Shown: positions 1 through 5,018, counted from the stretch's first letter. The stretch: DNA of 6,208 bases from Candidatus Levybacteria bacterium RIFCSPLOWO2_12_FULL_37_14 (GCA_001782645.1 MFPH01000027.1:1-6208); one strand, 5' to 3'. Numbers and translations are program-made. Notes: a model not told the origin generated them from the letters alone.

Positions 1-462
1 TAATCTTGTCAATCCAATTTTTCTTAAAAATGGACGGTAAAAAGTATTTTTGTCCACATCATCCGTTTCCATCGTAATAGCCAAAGTTCCACCTGGTTTA
101 AGTGCTCTATGCATTTCTTTCAAAAGTTTTGGAGTATCCGTAATATGTTCAAATGTGCTGATTGAAAAAATAGAACCGTACGAATTTTCCGCAAATGGCA
201 AATTTCTGGCGTCGGCAAGAGTGAGATTTTTATACATATTACCCTTCGCAGCAGCGTACAAATCTTTTGGCGCAATATCAATGCCCATGTCTATAATCAC
301 CCCGAATGCTTCTGCAAATTCTCCCCATCCGCACCCTATGTCTAGAATTGGACGGGGCAATTTTACTCTTGATAAATGTTTTGCCTCAACAGACCTCCAA
401 AGCGCAACGCAAAGAGGGGCAATCTGTAAATATTTTCTGAAGTATTTTTCTGTTTTGGTCAT
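1..462 (-). CDS. Class I SAM-dependent methyltransferase, 3' end cut by window edge
   Basis: The 154 visible codons form the N-terminal part of a Rossmann-fold methyltransferase of the Methyltransf_11/UbiE-like type. Residues 39-50 carry SAM-binding motif I (LDIGCGWGEFA). An acidic strand-2 motif follows (GIDIAP, 60-65), then ADARNLPFAENSYGSIFS (83-100), the FEHI segment (104-107) and the post-strand LKPGGTLAIT (121-130). All core SAM motifs are therefore present, and only the C-terminal, substrate-deciding part is missing. The ATG at 462 is the only possible start: one codon upstream the frame meets TAG. No usable Shine-Dalgarno is seen, although AGAAG directly abuts the ATG. The gene lies 52 bases downstream of a glycosyltransferase on the same strand, so modification of a surface glycan or lipid is a reasonable inference. 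The substrate itself cannot be read from the sequence. Confidence 0.9.
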   Translation of the reverse strand, partial: MTKTEKYFRKYLQIAPLCVALWRSVEAKHLSRVKLPRPILDIGCGWGEFAEAFGVIIDMGIDIAPKDLYAAAKGNMYKNLTLADARNLPFAENSYGSIFSISTFEHITDTPKLLKEMHRALKPGGTLAITMETDDVDKNTFYRPFLRKIGLTRL

Positions 463-470
463 CTTCTAAA

Positions 471-499
471 TTTCTATTAATAAGCTCCAATCGTATCAA
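471..499 (-). promoter_or_regulatory. Candidate sigma-70-type promoter of the methyltransferase gene
   Basis: Minus strand: TTGATA (494-499), a 17-base spacer, then TAGAAA (471-476). The -35 matches consensus at 5 of 6 and the -10 at 4 of 6. Transcription would begin near 464, about 2 bases before the ATG at 462. It lies in the short gap after the glycosyltransferase, so read-through from that gene is an alternative. In an AT-rich gap a chance match is possible. Confidence 0.4.
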
Positions 500-514
500 A
501 TGAAGCTATTCAAG

Positions 515-1537
515 TCAAAGGCTTGAGCTCCAAAGTTTTAAATACATATTAACCATTTTTTCCCAAGCATGCTTATTAACCCAAACATATGCTTTTTCCA
601 CAATTTTTTCTTTTTCTTTTATATTTTCTATATAAAAAGAAATTTTAGAAACTAATTCCGATGAAGAACTGGAAATTTTAATATATTTTGAAAAAGGCGC
701 CATTCTAAGATAATCCTCCTTCAGAGGATTATCATAAACTGCAAATACCAATTTTTTCGCAGCCATCGCTTCAAGGATAGATAAATATCTTGAAACAAAA
801 GCGAAATTATAATTTTGAAAATATTTTCCTGAGTTTTCTTGAAATCCTAAGACCTTAAAATCTTTCTCAATTTCTTTCCTAAACTTTCCATCCCCAATTA
901 TTTCAATTTTAAAGTTTGGTGTTTTTTTCCTTATTAATTTCACTGCTTTAATGTAAGTTTTTACCCCTGTCTGCTCATCAAGCCTCCCAATAAATACGGC
1001 ACCTTCATGACTTATGGCTTTTAATCTATGATCGCTAATCAGATTTACTCCACCGTAAGATACGAAGTTCGGATTTGTTCCATACCATTTTTTTATAAAA
1101 TCTCCAATACAAATGTTTCCCATTGATAGTTTTTCGGATATTTTACGCATCAAAATGTCTTTCCGTTTTAAAGGATAACCTTCGTATCCATGAAATGTTG
1201 TAAATATTTTTTTAAAAGGAAATAGAAAGCGAAAAGGTAGATACCAGAAAAATACATCATGACAATGAATTACATCTGCATTTTCCATGAGCTGATAATT
1301 ATTACATAGCCATTTCCAAATTTTAAATTTTTTAAATTTTCCTTCTTTAAGTTTTGGAATCCTAAATATTTCAATTTCCTCAAACATCTCTTTTAGCATT
1401 GTTTTTTGAGAATCTTGCTCGGTGACAACTGTAACCTTATGACCTCTTCTAATTAACAATCGGCCAAGTTCTAAAACATGTTTTTCCACTCCGCCTATGT
1501 GAGGATAAAACAAACGGGACAAAAATAAGATATTCAT
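515..1537 (-). CDS. Glycosyltransferase, GT4-like GT-B fold
   Basis: A 340-residue protein with the two-domain GT-B layout, the usual length for the family. The N-terminal acceptor domain opens MNILFLSRLFYPHIGGVEKH, with the glycine pair typical of GT4 enzymes at residues 15-16. It continues with GHKVTVVT (32-39) and TFHGYEGYP (114-122). The C-terminal nucleotide-sugar domain starts with VFIGRLDEQTGV (181-192), then IEIIGDG, and the donor-site segment SRYLSILEAMAAKK (249-262). That segment keeps the second glutamate of the EX7E motif, but the usual first one is replaced by valine. No membrane segment or signal peptide is apparent, so the enzyme is probably cytosolic and uses a sugar nucleotide at the membrane surface. 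The ATG at 1537 was preferred over a TTG at 1573 because the family N-terminus begins exactly there. Donor and acceptor sugars cannot be assigned. Confidence 0.93.
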   Translation of the reverse strand: MNILFLSRLFYPHIGGVEKHVLELGRLLIRRGHKVTVVTEQDSQKTMLKEMFEEIEIFRIPKLKEGKFKKFKIWKWLCNNYQLMENADVIHCHDVFFWYLPFRFLFPFKKIFTTFHGYEGYPLKRKDILMRKISEKLSMGNICIGDFIKKWYGTNPNFVSYGGVNLISDHRLKAISHEGAVFIGRLDEQTGVKTYIKAVKLIRKKTPNFKIEIIGDGKFRKEIEKDFKVLGFQENSGKYFQNYNFAFVSRYLSILEAMAAKKLVFAVYDNPLKEDYLRMAPFSKYIKISSSSSELVSKISFYIENIKEKEKIVEKAYVWVNKHAWEKMVNMYLKLWSSSL

Positions 1538-1548
1538 AGCTGAACTAA

Positions 1549-1577
1549 ATTCTACCACTGATTTAGGCCTCAAACAA
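1549..1577 (-). promoter_or_regulatory. Candidate promoter of the glycosyltransferase gene
   Basis: Minus strand: TTGTTT (1572-1577), 17 bases, then TAGAAT (1549-1554) preceded by TGG, giving an extended -10 (TGGTAGAAT). Predicted start is near 1542, leaving a leader of about 5 bases before the ATG at 1537. No Shine-Dalgarno exists in that space. It is back-to-back with the pyrD promoter, and the two polymerase footprints would overlap. Confidence 0.5.
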
Positions 1578-1585
1578 CTAGTTGA

Positions 1586-1594
1586 TGCTATAAT
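1586..1594 (+). promoter_or_regulatory. Candidate extended -10 promoter of pyrD
   Basis: TGCTATAAT (1586-1594) is a perfect TATAAT with the TGn extension. The -35 zone (around 1566-1571) has no match to TTGACA, so the extended -10 would carry recognition. Predicted start is near 1601, about 9 bases before the ATG at 1610, with no Shine-Dalgarno between. The identical 9-mer lies before rplU on the other strand. Confidence 0.6.
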
Positions 1595-1609
1595 GTTTTT
1601 GCGTTTAAT

Positions 1610-2746
1610 ATGAATAAAAAAAGATATCTCCCAAAAGTTTCTGAAATAATTTATAAAAATTTAATTAAAAAGATTTTTTTTCAAATTGATCCGGAAACCG
1701 TTCACAATGCAATGGTAAAGCTGGGTGAACAATTTGGAAAACATAAAAGTATTAAAAAAGTTTTTTCCTCGCAATTTATAATTAAGGATAAGAGTTTAAA
1801 ACAGAATATTGCCGGAATAAAATTTGAAAATCCCATTGGTTTGGCAGCAGGGTTTGATTATGAGGCAAGATTAACTCAAATACTCCCCTCTTTGGGATTT
1901 GGATTCGAAACTTTAGGAACAATCACGGATTCACCGTACGGAGGCAATCCAAGACCAATGCTTGGCAGATTGCCTAAATCAAAATCCTTGATGGTTAACA
2001 AGGGATTCAAAAATTTGGGAGCTAGAATAACAAGTGAAAAATTAACAGGACTTTCTTTCGAGATTCCAATTGGAATAAGTATAGGTAAATCAAATGTCCC
2101 GATATGTAACACTCAAAAAAAGGGCATAGACGACATGATTAATGCATTTACTGTGTTTGAAAATTCTAAAGCAAGACATTCTTATTATGAATTAAATATC
2201 AGTTGTCCTAATCTGCACGGAAACGTTAGCTTCTATCCTCTTAATAATTTAAAAGAATTGCTTACAGAGATTGACAAATTACATACCAAAAAACCAATAT
2301 TTGTAAAAATGCCGCTTGAGAAATCAAACAATGAAACTCTTGAAATTCTCAATACTATATCGGGATATTGCCCCAAGGGAATAATCCTAAGCAATTTGTC
2401 AAAAAACAGAAACAATAAACTTCTAAAACGGGAGGAAGTAGATAAATTTCCTGCAGGCATTGGTAGTTTCAGCGGGAAACCAACGCATAAACGATCGAAT
2501 GAATTGATTAAACTGGCTTACAATAACTTTAAACAAAGATTTGTTATTATCGGCTGCGGCGGAGTATTTAATGCCCAAGACGCTTATGAGAAAATTAAAC
2601 ATGGCGCCTCATTGGTTCAATTAATTACAGGCATGATTTATGAAGGTCCGCAAATCGCATCTCAAATTAATTTAGGCTTAATCGGACTGCTTAAGAAAGA
2701 CGGCTTAAGACACATCTCTGAAGCTATTGGAATTGAAGCCAAATGA
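1610..2746 (+). CDS. pyrD: Dihydroorotate dehydrogenase, class 2-like with catalytic cysteine
   Basis: This enzyme oxidises dihydroorotate to orotate with FMN, the fourth step of UMP synthesis. It has 378 residues. Residues 12-40 resemble the helical N-terminal extension of membrane-associated class 2 enzymes (KKIFFQIDPETVHNAMVKLG). The barrel then shows GLAAGFDYEA (77-86), TLGTITDSPYGGNPRPMLGR (101-120), MVNKGFKNLG (128-137), the catalytic NISCPN (196-201), FVKMP with a probable FMN lysine at 233, ILSN (259-262), VIIGCGGVFNAQDA (312-325) and LITGMIYEGP (338-347). Two sites are unlike classical class 2 enzymes. The base position is Cys199, as in class 1, where class 2 has serine. The Lys of the AAGxDK motif is Tyr84. 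ATG 1610 is the first methionine and fits the family start. No other pyr gene is in the window. The electron acceptor is uncertain. Confidence 0.95.
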   Translation: MNKKRYLPKVSEIIYKNLIKKIFFQIDPETVHNAMVKLGEQFGKHKSIKKVFSSQFIIKDKSLKQNIAGIKFENPIGLAAGFDYEARLTQILPSLGFGFETLGTITDSPYGGNPRPMLGRLPKSKSLMVNKGFKNLGARITSEKLTGLSFEIPIGISIGKSNVPICNTQKKGIDDMINAFTVFENSKARHSYYELNISCPNLHGNVSFYPLNNLKELLTEIDKLHTKKPIFVKMPLEKSNNETLEILNTISGYCPKGIILSNLSKNRNNKLLKREEVDKFPAGIGSFSGKPTHKRSNELIKLAYNNFKQRFVIIGCGGVFNAQDAYEKIKHGASLVQLITGMIYEGPQIASQINLGLIGLLKKDGLRHISEAIGIEAK

Positions 2747-2753
2747 CCTTTTG

Positions 2754-2825
2754 TGGACCCGGATGGAATCGGACCATCAATCTTTCGCATGTGAAGCGAA
2801 CGTTTTACCACTAAACCACGGGTCC
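2754..2825 (-). tRNA. tRNA-Val, anticodon CAC
   Basis: A complete 72-base cloverleaf reads on the minus strand. The 7-bp acceptor stem is perfect (GGACCCG with CGGGTCC). The D-stem is GTTT/AAAC around the short loop AGTGGTA. The anticodon stem TTCGC/GCGAA encloses TTCACAT, with anticodon CAC at 34-36 after T33. A 5-base variable region follows, and the T-stem is GATGG/CCATC. The discriminator is A73, which fits valine, and the anticodon reads GTG codons. CCA is not encoded: CAA follows A73. The T-loop is TCCGATT, so position 55 is C instead of the nearly universal T. The 3' end lies 7 bases past the convergent pyrD stop codon. No T-rich terminator is seen after the gene, where transcription would run antisense into pyrD. 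Confidence 0.95.
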
Positions 2826-2832
2826 CGAGTGT

Positions 2833-2861
2833 ATTCTACAGCATCCATTTCAGATTGACAA
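2833..2861 (-). promoter_or_regulatory. Strong candidate promoter of tRNA-Val
   Basis: Minus strand: TTGTCA (2856-2861), exactly 17 bases, then TAGAAT (2833-2838). Each box matches consensus at 5 of 6. The predicted start at about 2826 is one base before tRNA nucleotide 1, so almost no 5' leader would need trimming. Its -35 overlaps, on the other strand, a perfect TTGACA that may serve lepB. Confidence 0.65.
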
Positions 2862-2883
2862 AGCAAAATAAATCAAGGACAAT
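2855..2883 (+). promoter_or_regulatory. Candidate promoter of lepB
   Basis: A perfect TTGACA (2855-2860), 17 bases, then GACAAT (2878-2883), a weak 4-of-6 match that lacks the first T. Predicted start near 2890 would give an essentially leaderless message from the ATG at 2891. Against this reading, AAGGA at 2875-2879 could be a Shine-Dalgarno 11 bases from that ATG, which would need a start further upstream. Confidence 0.4.
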
Positions 2884-2890
2884 GTTAGGT

Positions 2891-3451
2891 ATGGAATTTT
2901 TGAGAAAAATCTACAATTTTTTGTTAGATACTGTTCAAACTCTCCTTATAGTTTTCATAGTTTTTCTTGTCATATGGCAATTTTTGGTTCGCCCATTTCA
3001 GGTAAGCGGAAATTCCATGCAGCCAACCTTTCTTGACAAAGAATATATTTTAACCAACATAATTGCGCTTAGATTTAGTCAACCAAAACAAGGCGATGTT
3101 GTCGTATTTAAGGCTCCAAACGATCCGGAAAAAGATTACATCAAACGCATCATCGGAGTTCCGGGAGATCAAATAATGATTCTAAACGGAGATGTCTACG
3201 TAAACGGAGCAATTCTAGACCAAAGCGCATATTTAAAGCCAACAGTTAAAACATACGGAGGATCATTCCTTAGAGAAGACATACCTGTAACCGTACTGAC
3301 CGACTCTTACTTTGTTATGGGTGACAATAGGTCTGGAAGCTCTGATTCGAGAGAATGGGGATTTCTTCCTGCTAGAAATTTAATTGGAAAATCCTCTTTT
3401 GTTTATTGGCCTTTGGACAAAATGGAAATGATTAAAAACCCGTACAATTAA
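2891..3451 (+). CDS. lepB: Signal peptidase I
   Basis: A membrane-bound serine protease that removes signal peptides from exported proteins, cutting on the outer face of the membrane. From the ATG at 2891 it has 186 residues, a typical short Gram-positive-like length. One N-terminal membrane segment lies at about residues 14-33 (TVQTLLIVFIVFLVIWQFLV). Box B follows with the nucleophile Ser42 in SGNSMQPT. The general base is Lys85 in DYIKRIIGVPGD (box D, about 82-93), and box E is GDNRSGSSDSREWG (144-157). All catalytic parts are present. An ATG at 2882 would add three residues, and a TTG at 2855 would place the start inside the candidate -35 box, so 2891 is preferred with moderate certainty. 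The gene diverges from tRNA-Val, and its stop codon directly touches that of parB. Confidence 0.95.
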   Translation: MEFLRKIYNFLLDTVQTLLIVFIVFLVIWQFLVRPFQVSGNSMQPTFLDKEYILTNIIALRFSQPKQGDVVVFKAPNDPEKDYIKRIIGVPGDQIMILNGDVYVNGAILDQSAYLKPTVKTYGGSFLREDIPVTVLTDSYFVMGDNRSGSSDSREWGFLPARNLIGKSSFVYWPLDKMEMIKNPYN

Positions 3452-4279
3452 TTATTCCCCAAGCAAAATCTTATTTATTGCTTTTATTTTAGGACCCGTA
3501 ACCTCCACATCGCCTCTTATTTCAATTAATATTTTAGCTTTTTTGCTGGACTGAAAAATTGTAACTTTATCCAAATTGTGCAATTTTGCAATTTTTTTGG
3601 CCATTTCATCAAGTTCGGGAATCCATAATCTATCCTCAACAGTACGAGGCTCTTTTTTCTGAATTTCCCCCTTAGCTTTTCTTGCTTCTTCTTCAGTCTG
3701 TCTAACTGTGCTATTTTCACGAAGTATCCTGCGGAATAATTCAAGCATGAGAGCGGGATCACCTAAAGAAATTAAAGGACGAACATGACCTTCCGAAATT
3801 ACTCCTGCCACAAGAGCATCTTTGATTGCATCCGGAAGAGACAAGAGTCTGACTGTGTTTGAAATAGTTGGCGCGGACTTCCCAACTTTTCTGGCAACCT
3901 CATTAGTACCCAAACCAAATTCGTCAATTAACCGCCTATATGCTAAAGCCCTCTCAATCGGATTAAGATCTTCTCTTTGCACATTTTCAACAATAGACAT
4001 CTCAAGCATCCCCTGAGGAGTAGTATCTTTAATTACAACCGGAACTTTGGATAAGCCCAATAGTTTTGCCGCTTTCCAGCGCCTTTCCCCTGCGATAATT
4101 TGATATCCTGCCGGAGTCCTGGCAACAACCAAGGGCTCAAGAATACCCTGCTCCCTGATAGAGTCAACTAAATCATTCAGTGATTGAGGCGAAATTACTC
4201 CACGCGGCTGAAGGGGATTAGCTTGAAGTATATTAATTTCAAGCTCATGGATTTCGCTTTGCGTATTCGTATTGTCCAT
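3452..4279 (-). CDS. parB: Chromosome-partitioning protein ParB (Spo0J-like), no ParA adjacent
   Basis: A 275-residue, full-length ParB. In this family CTP-dependent clamps load at parS sites and spread to organise the origin region. Residues 11-27 carry the N-terminal entry motif (LEINILQANPLQPRG within). GERRWKAA (64-71) is the conserved CTP/arginine box, and ENVQREDLNPIE (98-109) is box II. A helix-turn-helix lies at about 124-146 (GTNEVARKVGKSAPTISNTV). GHVRPLISL (164-172) is the expected linker motif. A C-terminal dimerisation-like domain covers about 217-275. The gene starts 15 bases after the rpmA stop with no Shine-Dalgarno and no convincing promoter of its own, so co-transcription with rpmA is likely. 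ParA, its usual ATPase partner, is not in the window, and no parS-like palindrome was found. It ends with no gap against lepB. Confidence 0.95.
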   Translation of the reverse strand: MDNTNTQSEIHELEINILQANPLQPRGVISPQSLNDLVDSIREQGILEPLVVARTPAGYQIIAGERRWKAAKLLGLSKVPVVIKDTTPQGMLEMSIVENVQREDLNPIERALAYRRLIDEFGLGTNEVARKVGKSAPTISNTVRLLSLPDAIKDALVAGVISEGHVRPLISLGDPALMLELFRRILRENSTVRQTEEEARKAKGEIQKKEPRTVEDRLWIPELDEMAKKIAKLHNLDKVTIFQSSKKAKILIEIRGDVEVTGPKIKAINKILLGE

Positions 4280-4294
4280 AGGTAGACTATGTAA

Positions 4295-4543
4295 TTAATT
4301 CATGACTTCTGCAATTCTTTTTCCGCGGGAAGTCTTAAAATTTACAATTCCGTCTTTTATTGCAAAAAGAGTAAAATCATTCCCCATAGCAACTCCAAGA
4401 CCCGCAAAAACCTTCGTTCCTTTTTGTCGAATAATAATATTCCCCACTATAGCCTTTTGTCCGCTATATAACTTAACGCCTAGGCGTTTTGATCTGGAAT
4501 CCCTATTTCCCTTAACTGACCCCTGCGCTTTTGTATGTGCCAT
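4295..4543 (-). CDS. rpmA: Large-subunit ribosomal protein bL27
   Basis: An 82-residue bL27 of normal length. The N-terminal tail (MAHTKAQGSVKGNRDSRSKR) reaches the peptidyl-transferase centre in known ribosomes, and the barrel motifs LGVKLYSGQ, GNIIIRQKGTK, GNDFTLFAIKDGIV and FKTSRGKR follow. There is no N-terminal cleavage extension of the Firmicutes type: the alanine of MAH is directly encoded. The ATG at 4543 is fixed by the family start, yet the bases before it (CACAAGCACAACAT on the coding strand) contain no Shine-Dalgarno. Unlike the usual tight rplU-rpmA pair, 114 bases separate it from rplU and hold a near-consensus promoter, a palindrome and a hairpin repeat. rpmA is therefore probably transcribed on its own start and followed by parB. 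Confidence 0.97.
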   Translation of the reverse strand: MAHTKAQGSVKGNRDSRSKRLGVKLYSGQKAIVGNIIIRQKGTKVFAGLGVAMGNDFTLFAIKDGIVNFKTSRGKRIAEVMN

Positions 4544-4553
4544 ATGTTGTGCT

Positions 4554-4590
4554 TGTGAAAAGTTGATTTATTTTACGTTACTTTTTCACA
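4554..4590. promoter_or_regulatory. Palindrome centred on the rpmA -10 box, possible operator
   Basis: TGTGAAAA (4554-4561) and TTTTCACA (4583-4590) are perfect 8-bp inverted arms. With one bulged base on each side the symmetry extends to about 12 pairs. The centre, 4572, falls within the -10 hexamer (4570-4575). One arm lies in the spacer between -35 and -10 and the other in the untranslated leader, so only one would be transcribed. That favours a DNA-binding site over an RNA hairpin. The binding protein is unknown. Confidence 0.4.
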
Positions 4591-4598
4591 GCTGTCAA
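4570..4598 (-). promoter_or_regulatory. Near-consensus promoter of rpmA-parB
   Basis: Minus strand: TTGACA (4593-4598), exactly 17 bases, then TAAAAT (4570-4575). The -35 is perfect and the -10 matches 5 of 6. Predicted start is near 4563, giving a leader of about 20 bases with no Shine-Dalgarno. This is the best-scoring promoter by eye in the window, as expected for a ribosomal protein gene. Confidence 0.75.
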
Positions 4599-4675
4599 CC
4601 CCTCAAAATTATAAGTCCCCTTCGCCAAGGCTACGGTGGGGTTGATGCCTCGTAGCTTTAGCGAAGCGGCATCAA
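4595..4675. repeat. Compound inverted-repeat element between rplU and rpmA
   Basis: Three interlocked inverted repeats are visible. B: 4620-4635 (CTTCGCCAAGGCTACG) pairs with 4651-4666 (CGTAGCTTTAGCGAAG) at 14 of 16 positions around a 15-base loop. A: TTGATGCC (4642-4649) pairs perfectly with GGCATCAA (4668-4675). C: TCAACCCC (4595-4602) pairs perfectly with GGGGTTGA (4638-4645). A and B are mutually exclusive or pseudoknotted. The element covers the last codons and stop of rplU and reaches into the rpmA -35 box. No T-run follows B on either strand, so a classical terminator is not supported. It looks like a dispersed REP/MITE-like repeat, which is inference. Confidence 0.6.
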
Positions 4676-4981
4676 GATATCAAGAATTTTAACTTTAGTT
4701 AAATATTGCCTATGTCCTGTTACTCTTCTGTATTTGGATTTTGCCTTAAATTTAGAAATCCGCAGTTTCTCCCCCTTAAAATGCTCTAAAACTTCTGCTT
4801 TAACTACTACTCCCTTAACTATAGGCTTACCTAATTTAACTTTCCCATCGACAACATGTAAAATAATTTCTTCAAAAGAAAACTTTTCTCCGGGTTTGGA
4901 GCTTAATCTTTCAACTTCAATTATAGAATCCTTCGATACCTTATATTGTTTTCCGCCTGTTTTTACGATTGCATATTCCAT
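4658..4981 (-). CDS. rplU: Large-subunit ribosomal protein bL21
   Basis: A 107-residue bL21, close to the family's usual length of about 100-105. It binds 23S rRNA in the large subunit. The start is the family's MEYAIVKTGGKQYKV. The conserved basic C-terminal motif is KAKSKYRRVTGHRQYLTKVK, ending in ILDI. The last residues, LMPLR, lie beyond the normal family end and are encoded by the left arm of the inverted-repeat element, which also supplies the TAA stop. The ATG at 4981 is fixed by the family N-terminus. Only about 2 bases would separate it from the predicted transcript start, and no Shine-Dalgarno is present. It follows rodA by 23 bases and has its own extended -10 promoter, so it may be expressed both alone and by read-through. 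Confidence 0.97.
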   Translation of the reverse strand: MEYAIVKTGGKQYKVSKDSIIEVERLSSKPGEKFSFEEIILHVVDGKVKLGKPIVKGVVVKAEVLEHFKGEKLRISKFKAKSKYRRVTGHRQYLTKVKILDILMPLR

Positions 4982-4989
4982 AAGCTATG

Positions 4990-5018
4990 ATTATAGCAAA
5001 AAATTTATTTAATTTCCA
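4990..5018 (-). promoter_or_regulatory. Candidate extended -10 promoter of rplU
   Basis: Minus strand: TGCTATAAT (4990-4998) contains a perfect TATAAT with the TGn extension, identical to the pyrD promoter 9-mer. A partial -35, TGGAAA (5013-5018, 4 of 6), lies 17 bases upstream within the last codons of rodA. Predicted start near 4983 leaves about 2 bases before the ATG. Confidence 0.6.

Noticed and set aside
50..469. Plus-strand open frame of about 139 codons
   Set aside because: It is antisense to the methyltransferase, whose minus-strand frame carries all SAM motifs; the plus-strand product resembles nothing.
505..530. Possible terminator after the glycosyltransferase (TCAAG/CTTGA around the stop codon)
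   Set aside because: Only 5 bp of stem, the stop codon lies in the loop and no T-run follows on the coding strand.
1674..1681. Run of eight T within pyrD as a phase-variation tract
   Set aside because: It falls in two Phe codons of an intact essential-pathway gene in AT-rich DNA; nothing suggests switching.
4608..4613. Second perfect TATAAT on the minus strand upstream of rpmA
   Set aside because: No -35 at 16-18 bases (the zone falls in the hairpin arm) and no TGn extension; the TTGACA-17-TAAAAT promoter just downstream is far better.
4302..4655. Plus-strand open frame across rpmA and the intergenic repeat
   Set aside because: It overlaps bL27 entirely on the other strand and the hairpin repeat; no family features or plausible start context.
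4620..4666. Rho-independent terminator of rplU
   Set aside because: The stem is long but has mismatches and a 15-base loop, and it is followed by GGGGACTTAT, not a T-run; a repeat element explains it better.
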